Positions 9,803 to 21,028 are shown, counted from the first letter of the stretch. The stretch: DNA of 49,405 nt from Rubrivivax sp. (GCA_018780805.1 JADMJD010000100.1:1-49405); one strand, 5' to 3'. The notes: generated by a model not told the origin, from the sequence alone. Made by a program: numbers and translations.

Positions 9803-12433
9803 ATGAATCAAACCCGTACAGCAATCGCGCTGGCGGTTGCGGCAACCTTGTCGATGGGCGCATTCGCGGCAAAGCCGTCGATGTCCGTCCCGGCAACAGC
9901 CGCTGAGAATGGTCGTCTGTGGTTCGTTGAACTCGCCGGTGTGCCGGTGGCCGATGGCCGCGCCCGCAACGCGGTGCAGTCGGAAAAGGCGGCCTTCCGT
10001 GCCGCCGTCGCCCAGGCCGGCATCAAGTTCAAGGAGCGCCGTTCCTTTGACGTGCTGTTCAACGGCTTCTCGGTGGAAGTGGACGCCGCGAACCGCCTGA
10101 AGCTGGCCCGTCTGAAGGGCGTGAAAGCCCTGTACCCGGTGGACATCATCCAGCGTCCGGCCGCGGCCGTGACATCGGACACCGCGCCCGAGATGGCGGC
10201 AGCCCTGGCGCTGACCGGCGCCGACGTGGCGCAGAACTCGCTCGGCCTGTCGGGTGTGGGCATCAAGGTCGGCATCGTCGACACCGGCGTCGACATCGAC
10301 CACCCGGCTTTCGGTGGCACCGGCACCCCCGGCACCACGCCCTTCCCGTCGGCCCGTGTGATCACGGGTTACGACCTGGTGGGTGACAACTACAACTCCA
10401 GCGGCACGGCCGAGCAGCAGATCCCCGTGCCCGATGCGAACCCCGACGACTGCGGCGGCCACGGTACGCACGTGGCCGGCATCGTGGGCGCCAACGGTGG
10501 CGGCATCAAGGGGGTGGCCCCGGCGGTTTCGTTCGGTGCGTACCGCGTCTTCGGCTGCGCCGGCACGTCGTCCTCCGACGTCATCGTCGAGGCGCTGGAG
10601 CGTGCCTACGCCGACGGCATGCAGGTCATCAACCAGAGCCTGGGTGCCGCCCGCCAGTGGCCGGCCTACCCCACCGCCCAAGCCTCCAGCCGGCTGGTGG
10701 CCAAGGGTGTCGTGATGGTGGCCTCCATTGGCAACAACGGCCCGCTGGGATCGTCGCCCGACGCGCTGTTCGCCGCCGGCGCACCGGGTGTGGGCAAGAA
10801 CGTGATCGGTGTCGCTTCATACGACAACGCCCAGCGCGCCTTCACCGTGGCCGACACGCCCTATGGCTTCAACCCGGCCACCGGCTCACCGCTGCCGCCG
10901 CTGACGGGCAGCCTGCCGATGGCGCGGAGCGGCAACGTCACCACGGTTGACGACCTCTGCGTGGCGGTGCCGGCCGGCACCTTCACCGGCCAGGCCGTGC
11001 TGGTGCGCCGCGGCACCTGCTCGTTTTTCATCAAGGCCAGCAACGCGATGAACGCCGGCGCTGCGGCCGTGGTGCTGTACAACAACCAGGCCGGGGCGTT
11101 GAATGCCACGGTGGCCGGCACGCCTGCCATCACCATCCCGGTGGTGGGTGTTGCGGCCGTGCAAGGTGCGGCACTGGACGCCGCCATCGCGGCCGGCCCG
11201 ACCACCCTGTTCTGGGGCGACCAGTACGTGGGCTTCCCCTACGGCACGGGGGGTCTGATCTCCGGCTTCAGCTCCTTCGGCATGGCGGCGGACCTGAGCA
11301 TCAAGCCGCAGATCGGCGCACCGGGCGGTGCCATCCTCTCCAGCTACCCGCTGGAACTGGGCGGCGCGGCAACGCTGTCGGGCACCTCGATGTCGGCCCC
11401 GCACGTGGCCGGCGGTGTGGCGCTGATCCTGGAAGCCAAGCCCACGCTGCGCGCCAGCGCGATGAAGGGCCGGCTGCAGAACGTGGCCGACCCGAAGGCC
11501 TGGTCGGGCAACGCGGCGCTGGGTCTGACGGACTACAGCTTCCGCCAGGGCGCAGGCATGATGGACATCGTCAGCAGCGTCACGACGACGGGCAGCGTTT
11601 CGCCCAGCGAGCTGTCACTGGGCGAAAGCGCCGGCGGGCCTTCGGTGAAGACCATCACCGTGCGCAACCTGTCGACATCGCCCGCCAGCTACACGGTGGG
11701 GCATGTCTCGGGGGTGGCCGCAGGCCCGAACACCACGTCGGGCACGTCGTACAACGTCTCGGGCACGTTTGACGCACCTGCCGCGGTGAGTTTCAGCCAG
11801 AGCGCGCTGAACATCCCGGCCCTGGGCACCGCCAGCTTCGATGTCACCATCGAAGCCAACGCGACGCTGCCGGACCGCAGCCTGTACGGTGGTTACATCA
11901 CGCTCACGCCGCAGGGCACGGGCACGTTGATGAGCGTGCCCTACGCCGGCTTCAAGGGTGACTACCAGAGCTACCAGGTGCTGACCCCGACGGCCAACGG
12001 CTTCCCGTGGCTGGCCACGCTGGTGGCTGGCAGCTACACCAACCAGCCGGGGGGTGCGAGCTACACGATGCTCGACGGGGACATCCCGTACTTCCTGATG
12101 CACCTGGACCACCTGTCCCGGCGCATCAAGCTGGAGGCCTACGATGCCACGGGCGCCCTGGTGGGCAAGGTGAGTGACGACGAGCACTTCACCCGCAACT
12201 CGACCCCGACCGGCTTCTTCGCCTTCACCTGGGACGGTGTCACCTACCGCGGCCCGACCGGCAACCCGGTGCTGGTGCGCACGGCACCGAACGGCGTCTA
12301 CACCATCAAGGTGTCGGTGCTCAAGGCGCTGGGCGACGAGGCCAACCCGGCCGACTGGGAAACCTGGACGTCGCCGCCGGTCACGCTGGCCCGCCCGGAA
12401 AAACAACCGACCCGCACGGTGGCTGGCAAGTAA
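9803..12433 (+). CDS. Secreted S8 subtilisin-like serine protease with PA domain
   Basis: 876 residues. Signal peptide 1-22 (MNQTRTAIALAVAATLSMGAFA) and an I9-like propeptide at about 30-125 (NGFSVEVDAANRLKLARLKGV). The catalytic triad is intact: Asp in DTGVDIDHPAFG (~159), His in GGHGTHVAGIVG (~219), Ser in SGTSMSAPHVAGG (~527). A protease-associated domain is inserted at about 375-460 (AGTFTGQAVLVRRGTCSF). A beta-rich C-terminal region of about 280 residues follows, with no PEP-CTERM or membrane anchor. Strong Shine-Dalgarno (GGAGG) and own terminator. It lies opposite to argJ and secA, which are usually adjacent, so it looks like an insertion of a stand-alone unit. Likely role: extracellular protein degradation. 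Confidence 0.93.
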   Translation: MNQTRTAIALAVAATLSMGAFAAKPSMSVPATAAENGRLWFVELAGVPVADGRARNAVQSEKAAFRAAVAQAGIKFKERRSFDVLFNGFSVEVDAANRLKLARLKGVKALYPVDIIQRPAAAVTSDTAPEMAAALALTGADVAQNSLGLSGVGIKVGIVDTGVDIDHPAFGGTGTPGTTPFPSARVITGYDLVGDNYNSSGTAEQQIPVPDANPDDCGGHGTHVAGIVGANGGGIKGVAPAVSFGAYRVFGCAGTSSSDVIVEALERAYADGMQVINQSLGAARQWPAYPTAQASSRLVAKGVVMVASIGNNGPLGSSPDALFAAGAPGVGKNVIGVASYDNAQRAFTVADTPYGFNPATGSPLPPLTGSLPMARSGNVTTVDDLCVAVPAGTFTGQAVLVRRGTCSFFIKASNAMNAGAAAVVLYNNQAGALNATVAGTPAITIPVVGVAAVQGAALDAAIAAGPTTLFWGDQYVGFPYGTGGLISGFSSFGMAADLSIKPQIGAPGGAILSSYPLELGGAATLSGTSMSAPHVAGGVALILEAKPTLRASAMKGRLQNVADPKAWSGNAALGLTDYSFRQGAGMMDIVSSVTTTGSVSPSELSLGESAGGPSVKTITVRNLSTSPASYTVGHVSGVAAGPNTTSGTSYNVSGTFDAPAAVSFSQSALNIPALGTASFDVTIEANATLPDRSLYGGYITLTPQGTGTLMSVPYAGFKGDYQSYQVLTPTANGFPWLATLVAGSYTNQPGGASYTMLDGDIPYFLMHLDHLSRRIKLEAYDATGALVGKVSDDEHFTRNSTPTGFFAFTWDGVTYRGPTGNPVLVRTAPNGVYTIKVSVLKALGDEANPADWETWTSPPVTLARPEKQPTRTVAGK

Positions 12434-12457
12434 CAGCAATCGACCACCGCCAAACAG

Positions 12458-12483
12458 AAGGGGCCCCGCGGGGCCCCTTTTTT
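12458..12483 (+). terminator. Intrinsic terminator, S8 protease gene (probably bidirectional with secA)
   Basis: AAGGGGCCCC (12458-12467) and GGGGCCCCTT (12470-12479) form a near-continuous palindrome, followed by a T6 run. On the minus strand the stem is followed by TTCTGTTT, so it may also terminate the converging secA transcript ending at 12515. Confidence 0.88.
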
Positions 12484-12514
12484 CATGCCCGGATGCGACA
12501 GCCGGTGGGTTGTT

Positions 12515-15250
<2,736 letters not shown>

Positions 15251-15411
15251 GGGGAGGACGCCGGAGTGGTGCCGCCGAAGGGCGCGTGGCACCGCCGGGC
15301 TGCATGGCCGGCTGGCGTGAAACGCGCCCCGTGGTCGTCGGAAGAATCGAGAGTGGAGGCACCGGCCCGAACTTCAAGCCAGAAGTTCAAACCAGCGCGC
15401 AGCGCAACCAC
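15251..15411 (-). other. 161-nt leader between M23 peptidase gene and secA
   Basis: No gene seen. On the transcribed strand there are two simple hairpin options: GAACTTC/GAAGTTC (15369-15375 with 15382-15388) and GTGCC/GGCAC around the secA-proximal end (about 15270-15290). Neither is followed by a T-run, so they look like leader structure rather than terminators. There is no SecM-like ORF. Confidence 0.4.
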
Positions 15412-16386
15412 TCAGTTTAGCACCCGCCCTGGCACGGGCTGGACGGCGCCACCCGCCAGAAACCGTGCCGGGTTTTGCGGCACACCTTGCACCAGCACCT
15501 CGAAGTGCAGGTGCGGGCCGGTCGAACGGCCGGTGCTGCCGACGTCGGCCACCTTCTGCTGGCGCCGCACCAGGTCACCCACCGCCACATGCACCTGGCT
15601 CAGGTGGGCGTAACGCGTGACCAGCTGGTTGCCGTGGTCCAGCACCAGCAGGCGGCCGTACTCCGGGTGCCATTCAATGCCCTGCACCACGCCCCCGGCA
15701 GCCGCATGCACGGGCGTGCCGGGGTCGGCCGGAAAGTCCAGGCCGGTGTGCAAGGCCTGGCGGCCGTTGAAGGGGTCGTACCGGAAGCCGAAGCCTGAGC
15801 CCACCGGGCCCTCCACCGGGCGTGTGCTGGGCACCAGCAGGGCCTGCAACCGGGTTTCGAGCAGGCGCGACTCGATCAAGGTGAAGACGTCGGCGTTCAG
15901 CGCCACACGGTCGTCCAGCTCGGCCAAGGACTGGTTCAGGGTCTCCAGCGAGCTGCCACGCAGGGGGCGGAATGGGCCTCCTTTGCCGTCACGCCCCTCG
16001 CGGCCCCGCGTGGGCGCAGAAGCGGCCGGGTCGGCCGGCTGCAGATCGGCTGCCTTCACGCCGGCCAGGCCCGAGACACGTTCGCCCATCATCTGCAGGC
16101 TCAGCAACTTGGCCTGCATCTCGCCCACCTTGTGCGCCATCGCGTCCAGGTTTTCGCGCATGAAACGTTCGCGCTGGGCCAGGTCTTCGCGCACCACCCA
16201 GCGCACCAGCTGGCTGACCACCGGCCAGCCTTCGCGCGCGGCCTGCAGAAAGAAGTAGTGGTACACGCCACCCGAGGTCAACATCAGCAGCAGCGCCGCG
16301 AGCAGTGCGCCCAGCAACAGCTTCCAGCGCGGGAGGTGCAGCACACGGGTGCGTGCCATGCTGCCGTGGGTGATCAGGATCTGCAT
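15412..16386 (-). CDS. M23/LytM-type peptidoglycan endopeptidase, membrane anchored
   Basis: 324 residues. One N-terminal membrane anchor at about 22-44 (LLLGALLAALLLMLTSGG), a helical region with coiled-coil character (about 60-190), and a C-terminal LytM domain. Zinc ligands are visible as HTGLDF (~211) and HLHFEV (~291), plus HGNQLVTRYAHLS between them, so the enzyme looks active. It acts in the periplasm on cross-links of peptidoglycan. Start ATG 16386 (MQILITHGSMART) fits the family. This gene next to secA and divergent from a DUF721 gene is standard in Burkholderiales. The gap to the divergent DUF721 start is only 17 nt. Confidence 0.92.
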   Translation of the reverse strand: MQILITHGSMARTRVLHLPRWKLLLGALLAALLLMLTSGGVYHYFFLQAAREGWPVVSQLVRWVVREDLAQRERFMRENLDAMAHKVGEMQAKLLSLQMMGERVSGLAGVKAADLQPADPAASAPTRGREGRDGKGGPFRPLRGSSLETLNQSLAELDDRVALNADVFTLIESRLLETRLQALLVPSTRPVEGPVGSGFGFRYDPFNGRQALHTGLDFPADPGTPVHAAAGGVVQGIEWHPEYGRLLVLDHGNQLVTRYAHLSQVHVAVGDLVRRQQKVADVGSTGRSTGPHLHFEVLVQGVPQNPARFLAGGAVQPVPGRVLN

Positions 16387-16403
16387 CGCTACACTCCGTC
16401 GGC

Positions 16404-16733
16404 ATGCGCCGCGCCGTCCCTGCCCCACCCCTGAAGCTGTCGGTGCCCATGACCGACGCCCTGGCCCAGAGCGCCCCGCTGGCCGGCTTGCTGCAGCGTG
16501 TGCAGCAATCGCAGGCGCGTTACGCCGCGATCAAGTCGGCCCTGCCGGGACAGCTGGCCGGCCAGGCCGCACCCGGCCCGCTGGACGAGACCGGCTGGAC
16601 CCTGCTGGCCCGCAACGGCGCCGCGGCGGCCAAGATCAAACAATGTGTGCCCAGGCTGCAGGCCAGCCTGGCGGAGCAGGGCTGGCCCGCGCTGGAGATC
16701 CGGGTCAAGGTGCACGTGTCTCGCGGGGTGTGA
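16404..16733 (+). CDS. DUF721 (DciA-like) domain protein
   Basis: 109 residues (MRRAVPAPPLKLS... to ...IRVKVHVSRGV). It has the DUF721 layout: a short N-terminal region, helical centre, then WTLLARNGAAAAKIKQCVPRLQASL followed by the strand pair EIRVKV. DUF721/DciA proteins contact DNA and the replicative helicase; whether this short betaproteobacterial form does so is unknown. An alternative start is ATG 16449. It is divergent from the M23 gene and convergent with tRNA-Thr, 6 nt away. Confidence 0.75.
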   Translation: MRRAVPAPPLKLSVPMTDALAQSAPLAGLLQRVQQSQARYAAIKSALPGQLAGQAAPGPLDETGWTLLARNGAAAAKIKQCVPRLQASLAEQGWPALEIRVKVHVSRGV

Positions 16734-16739
16734 AGACCG

Positions 16740-16815
16740 TGGTGCCGGCTTTCGGAATCGAACCGAAGACCTTCCGCTTACAAGGCGGGTGCTCTACCAA
16801 CTGAGCTAAGCCGGC
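16740..16815 (-). tRNA. tRNA-Thr (anticodon UGU)
   Basis: The reverse complement starts GCCGGCTTAGCTCAGTTGG and folds as a cloverleaf. The acceptor is GCCGGCT/AGCCGGC, the D-stem GCTC/GAGC, and the anticodon loop CTTGTAA gives UGU. The T-loop is GGTTCGATTCC, with discriminator A and an encoded CCA (16740-16742). Length is 76 nt. It resembles E. coli tRNA-Thr(UGU). Pair 27-43 is C-A, a mismatch at the top of the anticodon stem. Confidence 0.97.
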
Positions 16816-16826
16816 GCGAGCGCCAG

Positions 16827-16832
16827 ATTCTA
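16827..16832 (-). promoter_or_regulatory. Probable -10 box of tRNA-Thr
   Basis: TAGAAT on the minus strand, 11 nt before the mature tRNA 5' end and just after the sspB stop. No good -35 is visible at 16-18 nt. Confidence 0.4.
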
Positions 16833-16846
16833 GGCGTGGCGCGCGT

Positions 16847-17395
16847 TCACTTGATGCGCTTGAGCGCCGGCCTGCCTCCGGTGGCAGGCGGCGGCGTGTC
16901 GTCGGGCGGCGCGTCGGGTGTGGCCGGTGCGGCTGGCGCGTTGCCCCCGTCTGCCGCCGCGGCGGCGGGCTCGGCGTCGGTGCTGGCCAGGCGCAGGCCC
17001 CGAGCCGGCGCGGGCGCGTCTGCCGCCGGTGCAGAGGTGGCGGCGGCCGGGTCAACATCCGACGGCGCAGGAAAAGCCATGCCCTGCCCGTTTTCGCGGG
17101 CGTAGATGGCCACCACATGGTCGACCGGCACCATGATCTCGCGCGAACTGCCGCCAAAACGGGCCTTGAACTCGATCGCCTCGTTGCCGAGCTTCAGGCC
17201 GGATGTGGCCTCGAAGCCGACATTGAGCACGATCTCGTTGTTCTTCACGTACTCCATCGGCACCTGCACGCGGCTGTCCACGTGCACCGCGATGTAGGGC
17301 GTGAAGCCGTTGTCGGTGCACCAGTCGTGCAGCGCCCGCAGCAGGTACGGGCGGGTCGAGCTGCCTTGTGCGTCAGGCGCGGCCGGCGTCGTCAT
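16847..17395 (-). CDS. sspB: ClpXP protease specificity-enhancing factor SspB
   Basis: 182 residues. The N-terminal adaptor domain (about 1-110) has RPYLLRALHDWCTDNGFTPYIAVHV, VPMEYVKNNEIVLNVGFEAT and EIMVPVDHVVAIYARENGQGM. It delivers ssrA-tagged proteins to ClpXP. An Ala/Pro-rich linker (about 115-170) leads to a basic/hydrophobic tail (RPALKRIK), the usual ClpX-docking end. Clear Shine-Dalgarno AAGGAG. It follows sspA by 12 nt in the petABC-sspA-sspB cluster. Confidence 0.95.
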   Translation of the reverse strand: MTTPAAPDAQGSSTRPYLLRALHDWCTDNGFTPYIAVHVDSRVQVPMEYVKNNEIVLNVGFEATSGLKLGNEAIEFKARFGGSSREIMVPVDHVVAIYARENGQGMAFPAPSDVDPAAATSAPAADAPAPARGLRLASTDAEPAAAAADGGNAPAAPATPDAPPDDTPPPATGGRPALKRIK

Positions 17396-17407
17396 CGCGG
17401 CCGCTCC

Positions 17408-18019
17408 TTACTTGCGCATGACCTTTTCGGACGGCGTCAGCGCCTCGATGTAGGCCGGGCGCGAGAAGATGCGCTCGGCGTACTTCAGCAGCGGCACGGC
17501 GTTTTTGCTGAGGTCGATGCCGTAGTAGTCCAGGCGCCACAGCAGCGGCGCGATGGCGACATCGAGCATGCTGAAGTCGTCGCCCAGCATGTACTTGTTC
17601 TTCAGGAAGATCGGCGCCAGCTGCAGCAGCCGCTCGCGGATCTGCGTGCGGGCCTTCTCCAGCTGTTTGTCCGTGGCCTTGACGCCGCGGCCTTCCAGCA
17701 GGTTCACGTGGGCGAACAGTTCCTTCTCGAAATTGAAGAGGAACAGGCGCACACGGGCCCGCGCGACGGGGTCGCCTGGCATCAGCTGCGGATGCGGGAA
17801 CCGTTCGTCGATGTACTCGTTGATGATGTGCGACTCGTACAGGATGAGGTCGCGTTCGACGAGGATGGGCACCTCGTTGTACGGGTTCATCAGTGCGATG
17901 TCTTCAGGCTTGGCGAACAGGTCGACGTCACGGATCTCGAAATCCATGCCCTTTTCGAACAGCACGAAGCGGCAGCGGTGCGAGTAGGGACAGGTGGTCC
18001 CGGAGTAAAGCACCATCAT
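17408..18019 (-). CDS. sspA: Stringent starvation protein A (GST-fold)
   Basis: 203 residues with a thioredoxin-like N-terminal domain (MMVLYSGTTCPYSHRCRFVLFEKGMDFE) and an all-helical C-terminal GST domain ending LTPSEKVMRK. SspA binds RNA polymerase and changes promoter use under stress, and lacks glutathione transferase activity in studied cases. GGGAG lies about 10 nt before ATG 18019. The 104-nt gap after petC holds a terminator and a second hairpin, so sspAB probably has some independent transcription. Confidence 0.95.
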   Translation of the reverse strand: MMVLYSGTTCPYSHRCRFVLFEKGMDFEIRDVDLFAKPEDIALMNPYNEVPILVERDLILYESHIINEYIDERFPHPQLMPGDPVARARVRLFLFNFEKELFAHVNLLEGRGVKATDKQLEKARTQIRERLLQLAPIFLKNKYMLGDDFSMLDVAIAPLLWRLDYYGIDLSKNAVPLLKYAERIFSRPAYIEALTPSEKVMRK

Positions 18020-18044
18020 GGCGGTGTGCTCCCTTCAGCAGCAG

Positions 18045-18062
18045 CGGGGTCCGCAGACCCCG
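18045..18062 (-). other. Hairpin in the sspA 5' leader
   Basis: CGGGGTC (18045-18051), loop CGCA, GACCCCG (18056-18062): a perfect 7-bp stem 26 nt upstream of the sspA start. It has no T-run on the transcribed strand. It could protect or regulate the sspAB message. Confidence 0.45.
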
Positions 18063-18103
18063 GAAAACAAGAAACGCAGTGGGCCCGTGGGGCACCCACT
18101 GCG
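18063..18103 (-). terminator. Intrinsic terminator of the petABC operon
   Basis: CGCAGTGGG (18075-18083) pairs with CCCACTGCG (18095-18103). On the minus strand it is followed by TTTCTTGTTTTC. It lies 20 nt after the petC stop and before sspA. Confidence 0.75.
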
Positions 18104-18123
18104 CTGTCCCGAACAATCGGGTC

Positions 18124-18906
18124 TTACTTGACGTCCTTCCAGAAGGACGCGTTCAGTCGCCAGGCGATCACGGTGAAACCGGCCAGGAAGATCAGCACCC
18201 AGACCCCCAGGCGCACCCGGTCGGTCTGGTTGGGCTCGGCCATCCATTGCAGGAAGGCCACCAGATCGGCCATGGCTTCGTTGTACTGCGCAGGCGACAT
18301 CGTGCCCGGCGTGATCTGCTCGAAGCCCTTGAAGACGTGCACCGTCTTCGTGGCGTCGTGCGGGTCCTTCTCGTCGGCGTAGACGGCGCGCTGCTGGCCC
18401 TGCAGCTGCCACAGCACATGCGGCATGCCGACGTTCGGGAACGCCAAGTTGTTCCAGCCGGTGGCCTTGGTCTCGTCGCGGTAGTAGGTGCGCAGGTAGG
18501 TGTAGATGTAGTCGGCACCCGAGCCCTGGCCGGCCGCGGAACGCGAACGTGCGATCACGCTCAGGTCCGGCGGCTGCGCTCCGAACCATTCCTTGGCCTG
18601 CTTGGGGTCGAGGTTGACCTTCATCTGGTCACCGACCTTCTCGCCGGCGAACATCAGGTTGCCGGTGATCTGCGCCTCGGTCAGCCCGATGTCGCGCAGC
18701 CGGTTGTAGCGCATGTACTCGGCGCTGTGGCAGTTCAGGCAGTAGTTGGCGAACAGCTTGGCACCGTTCTGCAGCGCTGCCATGTCGGTGACTCGTTCGG
18801 TCGGGAACTTGTCCCAGGCAATGCCACCACCGGCGGCTTGCGCCAGACCACCCGCCAACGACAGGCTGGACACGAGTGCCAGGATCAGCTTCTTCATGCA
18901 GTTCAT
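18124..18906 (-). CDS. petC: Cytochrome c1 of the bc1 complex
   Basis: 260 residues. Signal peptide (MKKLILALVSSLSLAGGLAQA), haem c site CLNCH at about residues 57-61, the distal methionine ligand probably in the NVGMPHVLWQ region, and a C-terminal membrane anchor (VWVLIFLAGFTVIAWRLNASFW). It passes electrons from the Rieske centre to soluble cytochrome c on the periplasmic side. ATG 18906 is 9 nt after GGAG; ATG 18897 is also possible. Last gene of petABC, 21 nt after petB. Confidence 0.95.
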   Translation of the reverse strand: MNCMKKLILALVSSLSLAGGLAQAAGGGIAWDKFPTERVTDMAALQNGAKLFANYCLNCHSAEYMRYNRLRDIGLTEAQITGNLMFAGEKVGDQMKVNLDPKQAKEWFGAQPPDLSVIARSRSAAGQGSGADYIYTYLRTYYRDETKATGWNNLAFPNVGMPHVLWQLQGQQRAVYADEKDPHDATKTVHVFKGFEQITPGTMSPAQYNEAMADLVAFLQWMAEPNQTDRVRLGVWVLIFLAGFTVIAWRLNASFWKDVK

Positions 18907-18927
18907 TCGATCAGGCTCCGGCTCGTG

Positions 18928-20325
18928 TCAGTGCGGCTGGAAGGTCACGCGGTCGGGCACCGGCTTGAATTCGCCGATCTGGCTCCACCACGGCATCAGC
19001 ACGAAGAAGCCGAAGTAGTAAACCGTGCCGATCTGGGCCACCAGGGTGCCGATGTCCGACGGCGGCTGGATGCCCAGGTAGCCCAGCACGAACATGTTGA
19101 CGACGAAGATGCCGTACATGGTCTTGTGCCAGTTCGGGCGGTAGCGGATGGACTTGGCCGGGCTGTAGTCGAGCCAGGGCAGCGCGAACAGGATGATCAC
19201 CGCACCGCCCATCACCACCACGCCCCAGAACTTGGCGTCGAAGGTCTTCAGCAGCGCGATGGCGACCACCGCCAGCACCGCGATGGCGATGCGGGCCTTG
19301 CCCTTGACCGCCAGCAACGAGACCACGCCGGCCAGGCCCACGATGCCGCACAGCACGTTGACCATCGGGTCGGTGGTGGCGCGCAGCATCGAGTAATAGG
19401 GCGTGAAGTACCAGACCGGCGCGATGTGCGCAGGCGTCTTCAGAGGGTCAGCCGGAATGAAGTTGTTGTATTCAAGGAAGTAGCCACCAAACTCCGGCGC
19501 GAAGAACACGATCGCGGTGAACACCATCAGGAACACGCTGGTCGCGTAGATGTCGTGCACGGTGTAGTAGGGGTGGAAAGGAATGCCGTCGAGCGGGATG
19601 CCCTTGGCATCTTTCTTGGCCTTGATTTCGACGCCGTCGGGGTTGTTGGAGCCCACTTCGTGCAGCGCGATGATGTGCGCCACCACCAGGCCCAGCAGCA
19701 CCAGCGGCACGGCGATGACGTGGAAGCTGAAGAAGCGGTTCAGCGTGGCGTCGCCGACCACGAAGTCACCGCGGATCAGCAGCGCCAGGTCGGGGCCCAC
19801 GAAGGGAATGGCGGCAAACAGGTTCACGATCACCTGGGCGCCCCAGTAGGACATCTGGCCCCAGGGCAGCAGATAGCCCATGAAGGCCTCGGCCATCAGG
19901 CACAGGAAGATCGCGCAACCGAACACCCAGACCAGCTCGCGCGGCTTGCGGTAGCTGCCGTAGATCAGGCCGCGGAACATGTGCATGTAGACCACCACGA
20001 AGAACGCCGAGGCGCCGGTGGAGTGCATGTAGCGGATCAGCCAGCCCCAGGGCACGTCGCGCATGATGTACTCGACCGATGCGAACGCCAGGTTGGCGTC
20101 GGGCTTGTAGTGCATCACCAGGAAGATGCCGGTGACGATCTGGATCACCAGCACCAGCAGCGCCAGGCTGCCGAAGAAGTACCAGAAGTTGAAGTTCTTC
20201 GGAGCGTAGTACTCCGACAGGTGGACGCGGTACGCCTCGAACGCCGTCGGGAAACGGTTCTCCAGCCAGACCGATGCCTGCTGGATGACCGGTGCGCCCT
20301 CGGGTGCTTCCTTGAATGTCGCCAT
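18928..20325 (-). CDS. petB: Cytochrome b of the bc1 complex
   Basis: 465 residues, full-length fused cytochrome b with about eight or nine membrane helices. Haem-ligand histidines are visible in VMHYKP/IRYMHSTGAS/VVYMHMFRG and in FSFHVIAVPLVLLGLVVAHI. The Qo-site PEWY motif is replaced by the proteobacterial variant region around PVWYFTPYYSMLR. Strong ribosome site (GAGGA). 31 nt after petA. It oxidises and reduces quinone on opposite membrane sides. Confidence 0.96.
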   Translation of the reverse strand: MATFKEAPEGAPVIQQASVWLENRFPTAFEAYRVHLSEYYAPKNFNFWYFFGSLALLVLVIQIVTGIFLVMHYKPDANLAFASVEYIMRDVPWGWLIRYMHSTGASAFFVVVYMHMFRGLIYGSYRKPRELVWVFGCAIFLCLMAEAFMGYLLPWGQMSYWGAQVIVNLFAAIPFVGPDLALLIRGDFVVGDATLNRFFSFHVIAVPLVLLGLVVAHIIALHEVGSNNPDGVEIKAKKDAKGIPLDGIPFHPYYTVHDIYATSVFLMVFTAIVFFAPEFGGYFLEYNNFIPADPLKTPAHIAPVWYFTPYYSMLRATTDPMVNVLCGIVGLAGVVSLLAVKGKARIAIAVLAVVAIALLKTFDAKFWGVVVMGGAVIILFALPWLDYSPAKSIRYRPNWHKTMYGIFVVNMFVLGYLGIQPPSDIGTLVAQIGTVYYFGFFVLMPWWSQIGEFKPVPDRVTFQPH

Positions 20326-20356
20326 GATGGTCCTCTGATCGGGGTGACTGCTGAGA

Positions 20357-20977
20357 TCAGGCCTGCTTGTCTTCGCCGATCAGCAGTACCGTGTCGGACA
20401 GGTACACGTGCGGCGGGACTTCCAGGTTGTCGGGGGCAGGCTTGTTCTTGAAGACCCGGCCGGCGATGTCGAAGGTGGAGCCGTGGCAGGGGCACAGGAA
20501 ACCACCGGTCCAGTCGTCAGGCAACGAGGGCTGCGCGCCGGGCTGGAACTTGTCGCTCGGCGAGCAGCCCAGGTGCGAGCAGATGCCCACAGCCACAAAG
20601 TACTCGGGCTTGATCGAGCGGTACTCGTTCTTGGCGTAGGCCGGCGTCGGGTACTGGGTGCGGTCGGACTTCGGATCGGCCACCTGGGGCTCGGTCTTCT
20701 TCAGCGAATCCAGCTGCTCCTTGGTCCGGCGCACGATCCACACCGGCTTGCCCCGCCACTCGACGGTGAGCTTCTCGCCGGGCTGCAGCGCGCCGATGTC
20801 CACACGCACCGGGGCACCGGCGGCCTTGGCACGCTCGGAGGGCGTGAACGTGCTGACAAAGGGCACGGCAACTGCCGCACCGCCAACGGCACCGGCGCCA
20901 CAGGTGATGGCGATCCAGGTGCGGCGGCCGCGGTCAACTGCATCGTCATTCACGGCGCCATTCACAGCCTGACTCAT
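20357..20977 (-). CDS. petA: Rieske iron-sulfur subunit of the bc1 complex
   Basis: 206 residues starting at ATG 20977 (MSQAVNGAVNDDAVDRGRRTW). The twin-arginine-like RGRRTW before a hydrophobic segment shows Tat-type insertion, and tatABC lies about 7 kb away. The 2Fe-2S ligands are in CSHLGC (~133-138) and CPCHGS (~160-165). First gene of petABC; a minus-strand TAGAAT at 21023-21028 is a candidate -10. Confidence 0.96.
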   Translation of the reverse strand: MSQAVNGAVNDDAVDRGRRTWIAITCGAGAVGGAAVAVPFVSTFTPSERAKAAGAPVRVDIGALQPGEKLTVEWRGKPVWIVRRTKEQLDSLKKTEPQVADPKSDRTQYPTPAYAKNEYRSIKPEYFVAVGICSHLGCSPSDKFQPGAQPSLPDDWTGGFLCPCHGSTFDIAGRVFKNKPAPDNLEVPPHVYLSDTVLLIGEDKQA

Positions 20978-21022
20978 GAAGATCCTCGTGTGGGGGTCAA
21001 AGGGCATTCGGGTCAACCCGGG

Positions 21023-21028
21023 ATTCTA
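21023..21028 (-). promoter_or_regulatory. Candidate -10 box for petABC
   Basis: TAGAAT on the minus strand, 46 nt before the petA start in the 113-nt gap shared with mscL. The -35 is unclear. Confidence 0.3.

Noticed and set aside
16740..16815. tRNA-Thr as an integration site for a genomic island
   Set aside because: Flanking genes are standard core genes on both sides and no integrase or direct repeat of the tRNA 3' end was seen.
17893..20451. 852-codon plus-strand frame across petABC
   Set aside because: Antisense to three confidently identified genes; composition is His/Arg/Val-rich without motifs.
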